Source: Poa pratensis (taxonomy: Eukaryota; Streptophyta; Magnoliopsida; Poales; Poaceae). Taken from it: DNA of 64,000 nucleotides. This document shows, one piece after another, positions 22,091-35,200 of the stretch; position 1 is the first letter of the stretch; every line of letters starts with the position of its first letter. The notes under the pieces are model-generated. The model was not told where the DNA came from, did no database searches, and saw only the letters and a list, made by a program, of their open reading frames with translations. A program made the position numbers and the translations under genes. Location: NCBI GenBank assembly GCA_947311845.1, contig CAMZMU010000027.1, positions 42,496,853 to 42,560,852 on the forward strand, in the 5' to 3' direction.

Positions 22091-23553
22091 ACAAAAGAAC
22101 ATTAGACTGTGTCTTGCATTATTCGGGGAAGTTCAGACCAGGCAGGACGTATGAAACTTTAGAATGGTTTTGGAAAGTTCAGGATTATACATTCCTACAG
22201 TTTAAGTTCAGACTAGACGGGACTCTTAAATGTTGTCAGGGGCTCCATGAACACCAAAAATATCATAGTTAAATAAAACATGCAGTCAGCACCACAATGA
22301 ACAGTACATATCAGACAATGACAAATTGATTGCATCAACCAAAACACTCACAGCCTGTTGAAGCTAAACTTCTTGCTGATCTTTGGACAAAGGCCCACTC
22401 AACAACCAAAATAATACGGCACATGCCATCATGAGCAATACCATGCATTTTTGAAAAACATTATGGATTTATTGATTCATCAATATAATAAGCCAGATGA
22501 GCATACGGTTAACTAGAAGTCCAGATCTAGAGTGGAAACAATATTGACTCTCATACTATGGAAGCGAGGCTCCATTCTGAGTTTCTGACAATAGGCCTAC
22601 CAACAAATATGGTCTTGCAATTTAAGTCGGTAGAGGGCTAGTATCAAGTAGACTATGGCAACAGACTACCGAACAGTGAATATCTAAGGCACCATGAGAA
22701 TTTGAGATGTCTCTAATAAAAGGCGAGCAAACGGAAGTGAAGATCACTGTTTCAAAATAGGAATAAGATCTGAAGTACATCGAATGTCCTTCAGAAGTTA
22801 GTGGTCCAACAATTACAGCTAATAGCAGTTGTAGGCAATATAATCAGCTGTTACTGGAGAACTAATTAACAGTTCTTCAGGTTGCATTAACGGGAACTCA
22901 GCACAATATCCCAGTAGTTAATAGGTTCCATTCATAGGAACCACTTTACTCAGTCGAAAAGAAATCGTAAATAGATTATTTGCAATGGAAAAATGTTAAA
23001 ACAGCCTTTATCCCACTAAATTTTCTGCTGCTCATAAGAATATTCAGTGAAGCAGTCAAAGAGATGATGAAATAGGGTATGGAAATAGACCAACTACAAT
23101 TTTTTGCACCAGTTGTTGCCGAATTTACTCAGCCAATATGGCATCAAGCAACAGTGAAAATAAACCAACTACTTTTTTGCACCAGTGGATCACCAAATTT
23201 CATAAAAGAGAATCACCATATCATTACAGAGATCAGTCAGACATGAAAAGTAAATACGGAAGGGAAAGGTTGAATACGGCATAGCCTTCACGCTCTAACC
23301 AAGTATCCAGTAAAGAGATAATGCAGGCGACATATCACCTCCAAACTGTTCATCATAAGCTATAGACATAAATGAAACCGAAAGCATAACAAAATAACTA
23401 GTTATCAATAGACATCGATACGAGAATGATATCGGCAATTTCAGCAACACCAAAATATCAAACCCGTACAATCCTTCACATCGTCAGTGCACATCCTTCG
23501 GCTTGCCAAAGACTTCAACTGACAACGACCACCAGCATCAGCATTGTAGAGTC

Positions 23554-23667
23554 CTGTGGGAGAGCAAAATCAGTATGTCTAAGACCAGAACTCAACTCTC
23601 ACATATATACAACAGACCAAGAATGATTAGGAATAAGCATGAACTGTTTTGATAGGTCAACATTTAC
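23554..23667 (-). other. Probable intron in the 3' UTR of the coiled-coil gene
   Basis: On the minus strand the donor ttag/gtaaatg (at 23667) and the acceptor ctctcccacag (ending at 23554) bound 114 AT-rich bases with a pyrimidine tract. It lies only 14 bases after the stop codon proposed at 23681-23683. Confidence 0.5.
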
Positions 23668-23680
23668 CTAAGTGCGCAAG

Positions 23681-25172
23681 TCAGAGATGAGGCCCCACAT
23701 TGAGATCTATAATTGGCCTGCAATCCTTCAACGTTTGCATTTCATCGTTGAGGTCTGCAAGCTTTTTTAACATCACTGCAATCTTCTTAGCACATGCCGA
23801 AAACTTAAAAGCAAAGGTTTTTGAAACCCATTAATAATTTCATAGGCACGACGTTTCTCCTGCATCAAACGTACCTGATTCTTCTCATCAGCCACAACAT
23901 CCAAAGATGAAACACCACTTCCTTGGCACATCATCTTCTTATACTCCAGATATGCAGCAGAGGACTTCTGAAGCATTTTTTTGTATCCATGAATGATGCT
24001 GGACATTACCATTTGGTCATGCTCAAGTTGAGCAAGTGTAGTGCGCCTTGCTTGAAGTTCCTTCTTTGCTTCTTGAATGATAGATTTGATTTGATTGTCT
24101 TTCTCCTTCTCCTTCACCCTCATTTGCTGTACTTCAGCTTGATTGTGTGTCAAATTTCTCTCCCCATCCAAAACTGCCTTCTCCATGTAAGAGATGTGAG
24201 TTAGAATTTGATGTCGACTGCCACAGAAAGAAGGAAGGCCAGAACCAACATAGACATTGCCATCTTCTTGATCTTCAGTTCCAATTGTATGTTGTTGATC
24301 CCTGACATATCCAAACGCTGGCATCATCTCCATCTCTCCAATGTTTTTGCTCAGTCCAAAAACCAACCCCTCTTCAACCTCTGCTTCTGCTGCCATGGGT
24401 TGACGATAGCCGCTGTTCCCAAAAAGCAAGTTCTCCTCCCCCACCTCAACTTCATTGCAATGCACAAACTGCCCATCCATCCTATGGCGTTGCTGCGGAA
24501 TCAGGCCTTTCATCCTCTTTCCAGTGAACCTTCCATCAAACTCGGAGAACAGATCAGGTCTCTGGCACTGCATCAAACGGAGCAGGTACGGACGGCAACG
24601 CCATCGCTCGCCAACCAACACATCCGACCTCAGAAACGCCCAAACCAGCAAGCCCCAGTCCACCGCGTACGCCCTCCCGGCGTCCACCAGCCGCAAGGCC
24701 GTGACGACCTCCTTGGGCAACACCAGGCCATCCCCTGTTCCTCCCAGCAGCAGCCTGTCGCGGACGAACACCCTCACGGCGGTGATCGCCTCCACGGAAC
24801 CGAATAAGGCCGCCTCCTCCGGGGACAGCGGCGGAACCGTGCCCAGCGGCAGGGAGAGGGCTCCCGCGAGGTCGGCGGGCGAGGCCACGATGCTGTCGCC
24901 CCCGATGGAGACGACAATGCAGGCCGATGAGGGGTCCACCTTGGCGGTGAGGTCGAGCCCGTCCGGCGGGGCCGGGAGGGCGAGCCGCGCGAAGGTCCCC
25001 AGGCCGAGGGCGCCGAGCAGCGCCGCCCGATAGCAATCGCCGCCGCCGCCGCCGAATGGCCGGGCGGGCCGGGCCGCGCGCAGCTCCCGAGGCCGTGGTT
25101 GCCGAGCAGGGCCGGGCCGCCGCCGCCGTCGCCGCCAGCGGCATGGCCGCGCTTGCGCCCGCCCAGATGCAT
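23681..25172 (-). CDS. Uncharacterised plant coiled-coil protein
   Basis: I do not recognise this protein. Its central frame is open without introns over most of 25060-23823 and reads like a real gene: a structured region (around SIGGDSIVASPADLAGALSL, then AYAVDWGLLVWAFLRSDVL and RPYLLRLMQCQRPDLFSEFD), an acidic linker, and a long, charged coiled coil near the C-terminus (around KEKEKDNQIKSIIQEAKKEL). Two one-base frame breaks appear. At a run of five A on the minus strand (23818-23822), shifting frame gives 48 more natural codons ending at TGA 23681-23683 (final residues IIDLNVGPHL). Near 25030-25090, in GGC repeats, a glycine-rich start at ATG 25172 (MHLGGRKRGHAAGG) joins the main frame. 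Either the sequence has homopolymer errors or the gene is recently disabled. An alternative in-frame start is ATG 25322. Confidence 0.7.
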
Positions 25173-25652
25173 GGGGTTGCGGCCGCCGGCTAGGGTTTTT
25201 GGCTGGGGTTGGGTGAGGAGGCGGCGAGCCGTGGTTGGGTGGAGTCTGCTCTGCTCCGGTTCGGGGTTTTTGCTGAAAGGGGAGGTGTGGCGTGGAAGGC
25301 GCAGAGGAGGTTGGTTTGGCCATTGATTTGAAACGAGTGGCCAAAATACATTGCTGCGGGAATCGTAAGTCGCTGACGGGTGGGCTCACGCGATATGGTA
25401 CCCACCGGTCGGTGAGTGTGGTGTTGGTGGCGATGAAAGTTGTGGCGCTTCGCAAAAGGACTCGACAGGTTGAAGACGAAGCACGAAACTGGGTAGACGA
25501 AAAGACTAGACGAGAGGCCGATTGACCGTCCGGCGGCCATCAGCTAGCTAGAGTGTATCGCACACCTCCTCATAAATTTCACTGAACTCTAAGGAGTATA
25601 GTTAATGCCCTTTAATAGTAGTACTCTAAAAAATTACTACTCCAAATGTAGG
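25173..25652. other. Promoter-side region of the coiled-coil gene
   Basis: GC-rich up to about 25540, then AT-rich. The main frame of the gene stays open to about 25455 without a convincing start other than ATG 25322. No clear TATA box was found. Confidence 0.35.
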
Positions 25653-26666
25653 GTATGATTGCCTGTGAATTTCAAGGCGAAATTGCACATTCCACCATGT
25701 TCACGTCATTCGTTGCGCAAACCACCAGTTTTACAGATTTTTTGCACTCTCCACCATGTCTACGACTAATCCGTTGCAAACCCGACTGATTTGTTGCAAA
25801 CCAGTCTAAATGCCCTATTTAACCCAATTGATAAACAACTAGCATTCCGGTCTAACATGGATACGTCGAACGCTTATTTGTAATCAGGTGGCCAAGTATA
25901 TTGAGATTGCCAATATCTTTTCAGTAAAGAAAAAATATTGTTGTGAATATATTGAAATATAATACATGTCTCTGATTATAAATGTTTTATAAGTAGGGAC
26001 AAAGGAAATACTATGACTATCGGCAAGGGTGTTTGTTTTGGCTTTTGATTTGTTTCCTGCTAATTGTTTTATAAGTAGCGCATTTTTATTCTAAATCAAT
26101 GAAAGTAATAAAATGTTTTATCTCGTTAAATAAAATTTATCATTTAATGTTGTCGTTTTCACCGATCTCAATTTTTTTGTCATGCCTAGAAAGTGGGATG
26201 TAGCGTGTACTCTTGTTGATGGATGGTTAGTGTTCAATTTTGTTGTCAATAATGTGTTTAGACTAGGTTACAACGGATTAGACATACACCTGGTGGAGAG
26301 TGCAACGGGATGACATGGGCATGGTGGAATCTACAATTTCCTCGAATTTCAATGATATGGAGATCCCTTGTGTGCTCGAATAAGATTATTTTAGGATTCT
26401 ATTTGGTTCAATTTCTTGGGGATCGAGTTGACTTTGCTATCAGGGTTTTACAACCTGATACCAAGGAAATCACTATTATACGAGAGCACACCAAGGAAAT
26501 GCTAACACCATCTTTGACTTTTTGGAAGGTCAGCGACGCTATGAACTCGATCCCCAAGAACTTGAGCCAAATAGAATCCTAAAACAATCTTATTCAAGCG
26601 CACACACGGGATTCAAATCATTGGAATTCACAGAAACGGCAATCATCCGAGTAGAGAATGAAAGAG
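25653..26666. mobile_element. Foldback element interrupted by a Mutator-like element
   Basis: Inverted arms share the string ttttaggattctatttgg and flanking sequence (left arm 25653-25675 continued at 26353-26432; right arm about 26543-26666). The left arm reads through only if 25676-26343 and one duplication copy are removed. The outer ends and target duplication of the foldback were not resolved. Confidence 0.65.
25676..26343. mobile_element. Non-autonomous Mutator-like element with long terminal repeats
   Basis: A perfect 9-bp duplication, gaatttcaa, lies at 25667-25675 and 26344-26352. The terminal inverted repeats are about 90-100 bp: ggcgaaattgcacattccac on the left against gaggaaattgtagattccac from the right, each followed by a ttgcactctccacca segment. 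The interior is AT-rich and noncoding. Confidence 0.85.
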
Positions 26667-27206
26667 GGAAATATACTTGAATTTCTTTTGCCGAATGAGA
26701 AAGCGCTTTTTGGCAAACTCCTTGCAAATGAGTTTTTGTGTTGGGCACAATAGACATATCTACTCAGTCAACATAAGAAACCCCCAATGTTCCACGAAGC
26801 CTACGTGGCTTGATAGCTTTAGTCGAATGATCTGATTCTAAAGCAAGCCTTCTACTCAAATTGCAAAGACTGGTACAAAACTAACTTAAGTCAACTGTCT
26901 CAGCGATTTGAAGTATGAATTGGCCTAGCAGATACCAAGGCTTCATTGAACAATGGGGACGCGCCCGCCGCCATCTCCCTTCCCTCTCGTCTGTGCTTTG
27001 GTCGTTGGTGGACGCCGATTGTTGTACGATGATGGCACTGGTGGACGACGGGGGTAGACTGGTGGACGACCGTGGTGCTGGCGCCGACCAGGCTTTGCCC
27101 AGTTGTGCCCTCTGCCATCGGCAAAGGAGGATGGGAGGGAATCGACGGCGGTGATCTAGGGTTTCCCCCCGTCGCAGGGCAGCGCGAGAGGGACGCCGGA
27201 TGTATT
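26667..27206. other. Intergenic DNA with a GC-rich patch
   Basis: The part at 26950-27190 is GC-rich, with an agggtttccccccgtcgc string like a plant gene leader. No complete frame or domain is visible. Confidence 0.35.
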
Positions 27207-27214
27207 CTATGTAG

Positions 27215-27370
27215 CAGTGGCGAATCCACACCATCGCCTTAGGGTGGGGCAGACCTTTATTGGGCTAGGCCATTTTATTTTTATCTCTCTTTGCTATATA
27301 TTTTATATGGGCTAGGCCAAATCTTAGGGTGGGCCTCGCCCCACCCTTCCACCCTGCTGGATACGTACCG
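27215..27370. mobile_element. Small MITE (hAT-like duplication)
   Basis: The string ctatgtag is repeated at 27207-27214 and 27371-27378. The ends are imperfect inverted repeats, cagtggcgaatccac against cggtacgtatccagc. Internal inverted motifs (gggctaggcc, cttagggtggg) add to the foldback character. The superfamily is uncertain because the termini are degenerate. Confidence 0.6.
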
Positions 27371-27378
27371 CTATGTAG

Positions 27379-27694
27379 GCATATGTTGTTTAAAAAGGTT
27401 TAAAAAATCTATAATTCTTCTCACCTTAACTTACTCCAAATACTACTTTTGTTCAAAATAAATAAATACTCCCAGTACTACTACTTGTTATGAAATTACA
27501 TCCCAACAAGTGAGGGTCTTTGCATATCCACGGTAGGTAAATAAATTGATGAGATGAGATATGAGAGTAGCGTTCACCCTCTTTTACTTGAGTGTCGTTC
27601 ACTGGTCACGAGCTATTGGCGGAGCTGCCAAAATTTCCTCTTTCGGCTTGGGAGCGCCTTGCATTGCAACTTTACCCACCACCTTGCCCAAAAC
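27379..27694 (+). other. DNA once directly upstream of the B3 gene
   Basis: Removing the nested elements at 27695-46921 joins this stretch to 46922, about 110 bases before the B3 start codon. Any ancestral core promoter of the B3 gene should therefore lie here. I see no clear TATA box. The role is inferred from the insertion geometry alone. Confidence 0.45.
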
Positions 27695-27872
27695 TAGGGG
27701 TGGGCATAAAAACCGATAATCGAAAACCGAAACCGAAAAGACCAAGATCGAAACCGAAAAGACCGGACCAAAAAGACCGATAAAAAATTTGGGTATTAGA
27801 TTTTAAAGACCGAAATTTATTAAGTTAATTCAGTCAGCCATTTTAGATTTTTTTTTAGGGGAAACACACACT

Positions 27873-28141
27873 TTATTGAATTATAACAGCAATGTTTAAA
27901 GGTACAATATCAGGATCATATGGGGTACCTAGCCAAACATGCCTGCCCGGACCTAAAGAAAGGCCGTGCTGTGCAAGATTGTGAGGTTCAAAATTAAAAT
28001 TCCTGCTCTCATGAATAAACTTGCAGTGATGAAAATCTGAAGATCTACGGTGGATTTCCTTCACAATGGCTCCGTATCTTCCCATTGTAGGACTCTGAAT
28101 AACATCAATAACAACCTTGCAATCAGAAGCAAGATTGATTC
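27873..28141 (-). pseudogene. LINE ORF2, C-terminal half of the RNase H-like domain
   Basis: This is the continuation of the domain at 42311-42784. If the gypsy element and one copy of its 5-bp duplication are removed, the reading frame runs straight from ATRI into NLASDCKVVIDVI, including the conserved aspartate of plant LINE RNase H domains. The frame ends at 27873, near the A-tail. Confidence 0.75.
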
Positions 28142-31100
28142 TGTGGGGACCCCGGACTAGCTGTCCGAAATACCCGATTATGCTTAACACAACGATCCCT
28201 TGATCAGTCTGTCGTTGCACATAATCCGAATTGGATACCAAAGTTTACATCCATTATAATACCGAATTAAAAGTCTTACATAGACGGTCATTCAGACCAA
28301 GTCTTACATAGGTGCCTTCATGGGCCAAACCAAAATATCAGCGGAAGCTAAGGCGCAGTAGACATCATATTCTAACAATGACAACCCGACAGGCAGCTGA
28401 CTTGGGGAGATCCTTAGATCGCATAGAAGTCGCCATAATCCTGCTCGACGTAGTGCTCCTCCTCGTAGTCTGGCTAGGTCAATAGCCAGGGATGAAACCA
28501 ATATGAGTACATTTGAATGTACTCGCAAACTACCCCAACATGAGTATGCACTAGTTTTAACTTAAGGGACAACTTTTATTTATTTTAAACATCTCTATAT
28601 CTTTATTGAAAAAGGTAAGAAGAGTTTTATAACCACTTTTAAAGAAATCATCATTTTATCTGTGTCTCCAAAACTCCTCCTTTTTCCGACCATAGCCCGT
28701 CATGGTCCACTTCCTCCATCTACCTCATACCGATCCGTTGGTATAGGTGTAAGGAAACATTCTCCACTTCATTTTCTTTTTAATACTCAAAGTCTTTCAA
28801 AAACTTGCACAAGGTCTTAGGACAGTCTCCCAATTGTCCATATCCGAGGACTCGGCTATTCGAATAGTTTTAACCCTCTGCAGAGGTAGCACGCTTTTTG
28901 CCCACATCCATCCGGCAACTCATCGTGTCTGCCACGTCTCGCCATACCAGGTGTATGCGAAGTAAGCCGCAGGCCATAGCCTCTTATTTGCTCATGCTGT
29001 ATAGGATCCTTCCCATATGACACTTTCCATCGACACCCAGTCCAGTTTCCAGTCAGAAACCCTAAGAGTGAGGACTCATAGTTTTGTCCGGCGGTTTATG
29101 GTGGAACCTTCTATCCTCCCCACCAACTTGTGTGAGGACCCGGGTCAGGGGGTAGGTCCTCGGACCATCCCCTCAAGCATAACGGAGTCATCTCCGTCGA
29201 TGAGGTATCCCATACCAATAAGAGCAAACTACATGACTACGCATTTTCCCATATCTGGTAAATGTGGTCGCACAGGGTAAGATTGGTCATCATAGTACTA
29301 GGACATTGTGCATTTTTCATAAACATCCCCATTCTTCCATTTCTCCACTTCAACACCGACATCTCGGTATTCCATAAACACACAAGTATTCTCAAAGGAG
29401 TTTTGAATAAACAACATTGTTTCCCATCCTATAGTTTTATACAAACTACCTTATACTTCTACATAGGGTGGCAAAATAATATTCCTATACTTTTTGAAAA
29501 GGTTTTGTAAACCAATGCCTTAAGAGTAAATCATTTGGAAAAAGTAGATGCATATGTATTTAGGTGCAAGCTCAGAGAGTAGCTTGCCTTGCTCGGCAAA
29601 GTGACCTTGGTCTTGATCTTCAGGTTCAGCAAACTCTCCTTCCTCGATAAATCCGACAACGTTCTCGTCTAATTAATAAGCAAACAAATACAACCAATCA
29701 CTAAGCTACTCAAGCAACCATCTCAACATAACAATCATAAACATCACAAATAGATACTGCACACAACAAACCATACAAGTTGGTTTTCAAATAATTGAAT
29801 TAAACATTATTTAATTACTTCTAAATTATGGCAGACACTTGTTGAACAAGTTTAATTCCACAACTTGAGTTCTGTTGGTCACAAAAATACAAACTAAAAT
29901 TCTATGAAAATCTACTGATGTGTAGAAGACAACACAATTTGGTTTGGATCTATTGGAGTTACCAAACTCCCTATACTTTTGTTTGAATCTAGTAACTTAA
30001 TAATCAAATTTTAGCTACCAATTAAGTTCTGTTGACCCTAAAATTAAATCCTTTTAGGGGTAACTAAACATTGCTAAATGCGATCTAACAAAATTGGTCC
30101 TAATTCATTTGGGTTAACCATTAAACATATTTAAATGTTTGAATGCAGAAGGGTGTTTAAACTTCAACTTAATACTAAACAAATACTACTGCACAAATAA
30201 TTCTACCAAAATTAGGGAAGCTAATCTATGGAAGTACTAAGCTAGCAAAATTGGTTTTGAATTATTTGGACTAACAGAGTATCAGAAACAAACAAGTTTA
30301 GAATTTAACCTTCTGTAGTATTTTTAATAATACTTTTTATTTATTTAATTAAATGGAATGAATCCAATTGGGTTGGTTAAACATTTTCATAAGCTTTCAA
30401 TAACAATTGAGTTTGATTTATTTGGATTCATAAATATCGAGATATTGAATTTACAATTTGGTTCCAGTACTGAATTCTATAGAAACTAGAAATTCGAAAA
30501 TAATCAAACTAGTGGATAATGTTGAAAACCCTGACATGTGGGGCCTACATGGCAGCGGCACAGCGTGCGCGGGAAAATGATTTAAAACCTGACGAGCGGG
30601 GCCCGCCCGTCAGTCTCTCTCTCTCTTTCTGTTCTAATCGAAGCGGTACGCGGCCGTTGATCAAAGATCGGACGGCCCACGGAGCCCGCGATCATCGACG
30701 ACCTAAAAGTGGCGTCGCCGGAGCTCCGGCGACGGCGAGGGTGGCCAGTGGGGTACCTGGGTGGTCAAGGGATGGTGGAGATGATGCGGAACGACGGCGG
30801 CGGCGTGGGGAGAGCTCCTGGTCGAGTGTCGTTTGCTGGGGTGGAGTGCAGCGTCCACGGCGAGCTGATGCACTTCCGCGGCCACGGGCAGCACTCCGGC
30901 GAGCTCCTGGCGTCTCCCTGTGCACGAACAGAGGGAAAAAGGATGCGCGTGAGGGCGGTGTCCAAGGGGAAGAGGGTACGGGCCAGGGAGGAGAGAAAGG
31001 GGCAGTGTGGCGTCGCGGCCACGACTGACCTCGACGGCGGCAGTGGCTGCGGCAGAGCACGCCCTCCTGGCGGGGTACGGCGAATCGAGAGGGAGAAGTG

Positions 31101-32183
31101 AGGGAGTGGGGTGATGTGGTGTTCCCAGAGGGGTGCGGGGGTGGTTTTATAGCGCAGGGCCGGCGTATCATGGACGGAGTGCACGAACGACGACCATGGC
31201 GCACGGCGGAGATATTTCTTCACGAATCCGACGCGGTGGTGCGAGGGACGTGGAGACGCGGCGTCCACCGGGGTCCGGACACGTTCTAGAAGCTTAGGCT
31301 TGAGTGGTGCGTGTCGAGGTGCAGAGAGGTGCGCGAATTCGGGCCGGCATTGCCGCGGCTGCCACGGCGGCGCTGGGGTGGATTCGAGGTGAGGGAGTGC
31401 GTAAGTGCTCTCCTCTGCGGCGCCGCGGCTGCAGAGGCACGGGAGCGAGGGAGAGCGCGCCAGGGGGGCCTGGGGAGCGCGGGAACGGCGGGGAACGGTC
31501 ACGGCGACACGGCGATGCGTCGGGGCGAGGGGAGAGGTGGACGACGACGTTCTTGCAGAACGCCCCCTGGACTCTTTTTTTCCATTTACAACTAGGTCCT
31601 TCTCTGCTTCTTTTTCTTCTTTTCATTTCCAGCAGCATTTTCTGGATTTTATTTGGGGTATTTAAACACTTTAGAAAAATTCACAAATATTTGTGAGGCT
31701 TCCACATAACATGTAGTAGCTCCACAAAATTTGGCATTTCAAAATAAAATGTTTTGAATCATTTTTGTTCATAGGGTTTTAATTATGGAATTTTGTTTTA
31801 TTTCAATTTGATTTACTTTAGAATTTTAAAACTAGTTCAAAAATATGAGTTGAGAGAGAGAAAGTAGTAAGGATAAAATGGGAGTGTTTACATTACCACT
31901 CCACTGAATTTTATTGTGAAGGAAAACAACTTCTCACTTGGAGAATTTCATGTGACACTTGTCACATTATTTTTTTGTTTCAACTTTCATTTTATTCCTC
32001 TTCTTTTCTTCATGTTTTTCTTTAGAGCAAGCAACACACATATAGCAAGAAAGAAACAACACAAACAACAAGGATCAATTACCATAAGCAACAATTAACA
32101 AACAACACATAATAATCACAAAAGTTTTTGTTGGCTCTCATTTTTGGAATAATAATACTGATTAATATTTTTGGGATGTTACA
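28142..32183 (-). repeat. 3' LTR of the gypsy element
   Basis: On the minus strand it begins tgtaacatccc and ends gtccccaca. It matches 38147-42310 closely, with many one-base indels. It lacks the Stowaway MITE of the other LTR, giving an empty site (aacatgtagtagctcc) at about 31710. GC-rich open frames at 30519-31640 occur in both LTRs and are not genes. Confidence 0.9.
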
Positions 32184-32200
32184 ATCCTTCCCCCTTAAAA
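32184..32200 (-). promoter_or_regulatory. Polypurine tract of the gypsy element
   Basis: The minus strand reads ttttaagggggaaggat directly before the 3' LTR. This is the primer site for plus-strand DNA synthesis. Confidence 0.8.
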
Positions 32201-32235
32201 TAAATCTCGTCCCGAGATTTGCTAGGCGGTACTAA

Positions 32236-35200
32236 AGAGGTCTGGGAATTCGCTTCGAAGATAATCTTCGCGTTCCCAAGTTGCTTCTTCTTCAGAGTGG
32301 TTAGTCCACTGGACTTTGTAAAACTTGATCGCACGTCTTCGGGTAACACGAACATCTTCTTCGAGAATTTTGAGGGTCTCTCACGATAGTCAGGTCTTGG
32401 TTCAGGTCGATGGAGAGGTGGTCGATGTTTTTGAAAACATCAGGCTGGTCAGGAACTTCAAGACACTTCCGGAGCAAGGAAATGTGGAAGACATCATGAT
32501 AATCTCCTAACTCCTGGGGCAATTCCAGCTGATAGGATACTTCTCCTCGACGAGCAATGACCTTGAAGGGTCCAATATACCTTGGCGCTAATTTTCCTTT
32601 GACATGGAAACGCTGCATTCCTTTAGGGGTGTCACTCGGAGATAAACATAATCTCCGACGTTGAAGGTGAGGTCACGGCGCTTGGTGTCAGCGTAACTCT
32701 TCTGACGGGATTGGGCAGTTTTGAGGCGTTCACGAATAAGCTGAACTTGCTCTTCAGCTTCACGGAGGGTATCTGGTCCGAACAATTTGCTTTCTCGGTA
32801 TCGGACCAATTCAGGGGTGTACGACACTTCTTGCCGTAAAGGGCTTCAAAAGGGGCCATTTGCAGACTAGACTGATAACTGTTGTTGTACGAGAACTCTG
32901 CAAACGGAAGACAATCTTCCCACTTGGAACCATAGGATAGAACACATGCGCGAAGCATGTCCTCCAATATCTGGTTCACTCGCTCAGTTTGGCCATCGGT
33001 CTGGGGATGATAAGCTGTGCTAAATGCTAACTTGGTTCCGAGGGCTTCATGAAGGGATTTCCAGAATCTTGAGGTGAATTGCGTGCCTCTATCAGATACA
33101 ATCTTCTTAGGCACACCATGCAGGCTCACTATTCTGGAAATATACAGGTCTGCTAACTGAGCTCCGGTATGAGTGGTCTTGACAGGAAAAAGTGGGCAAC
33201 CTTGGTCAGTCGATCAACGATGACCCAGATTGAATCATGGCCTCGGTTGGATCTTGGAAGTCCGGTAATAAAATCCATTCCAATCTCATCCCACTTCCAC
33301 TCGGGAATTTTCAAAGGTTGAAGCAATCCAGCGGGTCGCTGATGTTCAGCCTTGACTCGCTGACAGATATCACACTTGGCTACGAAGAACCAATCTCTCG
33401 CTTCATTCCATGCCACCAAAATCTTTCTCGAAGGTCTTGGTACATTTTGGTTCCGCCGGGGTGGATTGAATAAGGGGTCTCATGGGCCTCCTTCAGGATT
33501 AACTCCTTAAGTTCCGTGACATTGGGCACACAGATACGGTCATTGAATTTCAGCACTCCTTCAGCATCTTCGGTAAAACCGGGTGCTTTGCCGAGGGAAA
33601 TCTTCTTCCTAATTCCTCTATGCTTTCATGACCTTTTGGGCTTCTTTGATTTGATCCATCAGGGTTGGGGTTAACTCTAAATTGGCGAGATAACCATGGC
33701 TAACAAGCTCTAGTCCAAAATCTTGGAACTCTTTGAACAAGGCTGGCTGTTCGGCTTGGATCAGGGCATTCAGGGTGCAAGGTTTGCGACTAAGGGCATC
33801 GGCAACTACATTAGCCTTTCCGGGTGATAATGGATTCCAATATCATAATCCTTGATTAATTCCATCCATCTCCTCTGTCGCAGGTTCAGATCTTTCTGGG
33901 TGAAAATATACTTCAAGCTTTTGTGATCTGTATAGACCTCGCAGCGATGTCCCGCAAGATAGGGACGCCACTTTTAAGAGCAAGACACAGCAGCTAACTC
34001 CAAGTCATGGGTTGGGTAATTCTCTTCATGCGGTCGCAACTGCCGGGACAGGTACGACACAACTTTGCCTTCTTGCATCAGAACGCAACCAAGTCCGAGG
34101 CGTGATGCATCGCAATACACGTCGAAACTCTGGGTGACGTCTGGCATAATCAATTGGGGCTGAGGTTAGTCTCTTCTTCAGTTCTTGGAAACTATCCTCA
34201 CACTTCTGAGTCCATTCAAATTTCTTGTCCTTCTTCAACAGTTGGGTCATGGGTTTGGCTATACTGGAAAATCCTTCAACGAACTTGCGGTAATAACCGG
34301 CAAGTCCGAGAAAGCTTCGGATTTCAAACACATGGTTGGGGATAACCAGTCAACAATGGCTTGATCTTCTCAGGGTCAACAGAAATTCCTCCGGCAGATA
34401 CAACATGTCCGAGAAATGCCACTTCACTGAGCCAAAACTCACACTTGCTAAGCTTGGCATACAGCTGGTGCTCTCGGAGGTCTCCAAAACTAGACGCAGG
34501 TGTTCAGCATGCTCTTCTTCGGTCTTGGAATAAATAAGGATGTCATCAAGGAAAACTACCACGAACTTGTCGAGGTACTCCATGAAAATCTTGTTCATGA
34601 GATTCATGAAATAGGCTGGGGCATTGGTCAGACCAAAAGACATCACGGTGTATTCAAACAAACCGTAACGAGTGGTGAAGGCGGTCTTGGGAATGTCTGT
34701 CTCTCGGATCTTCAACTGATGGTATCCTGTCCGAAGATCGATCTTGGAAAAGACTCGGGCTCCGTTCATTTGATCGAACAGATCCTCGATCTTGGGAAGA
34801 GGGTACTTTTTTTAATGGTCACGTCATTCAGCTTGCGATAATCCACACACAGGCGTGTGGTACCGTCTCTCTTGTCCACAAAAATAATGGGTGATCCCCA
34901 AGGTGAAGCGCTTGGGCGAACAAGTCCTTTGCTGAGCATATCTGCCAATTGCTTCTTCAACTCAACCAGCTCTTCCGGATTCATCCGATAAGGTCTTTGG
35001 GATATAGGGGCGGTTCCTGGGATAAGCTCAATTATGAACTCAATTTCCCGGTCTGGCGGCATACCAGGCAATTCTTCTGGGAAAACATCCTTGAACAGGT
35101 GAACAACACGGATCTCATCTAGGGCAGGTCGAGCTATGCTCTCATGGCAGCCTGGGTGAGATTGACTAGTTTCAGACACATACTCCACTTCTACTTCTTT

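Larger units (their letters stand above)
20138..23400. other. Gene-poor AT-rich spacer
   Basis: No open frame or exon of interest. It contains three micro-insertions (20675-20719, 20828-20866, 22043-22090) and a partial Tourist-like MITE end at 21481. The sequence nearest the coiled-coil gene (about 22800-23400) may include the end of its 3' UTR or downstream DNA. Confidence 0.5.

Noticed and set aside
30519..31640. Dense open frames on both strands in a GC-rich block
   Set aside because: The block lies inside the gypsy LTR and is repeated at 40580-41630 with differing frames. These are accidental frames of GC-rich noncoding DNA.
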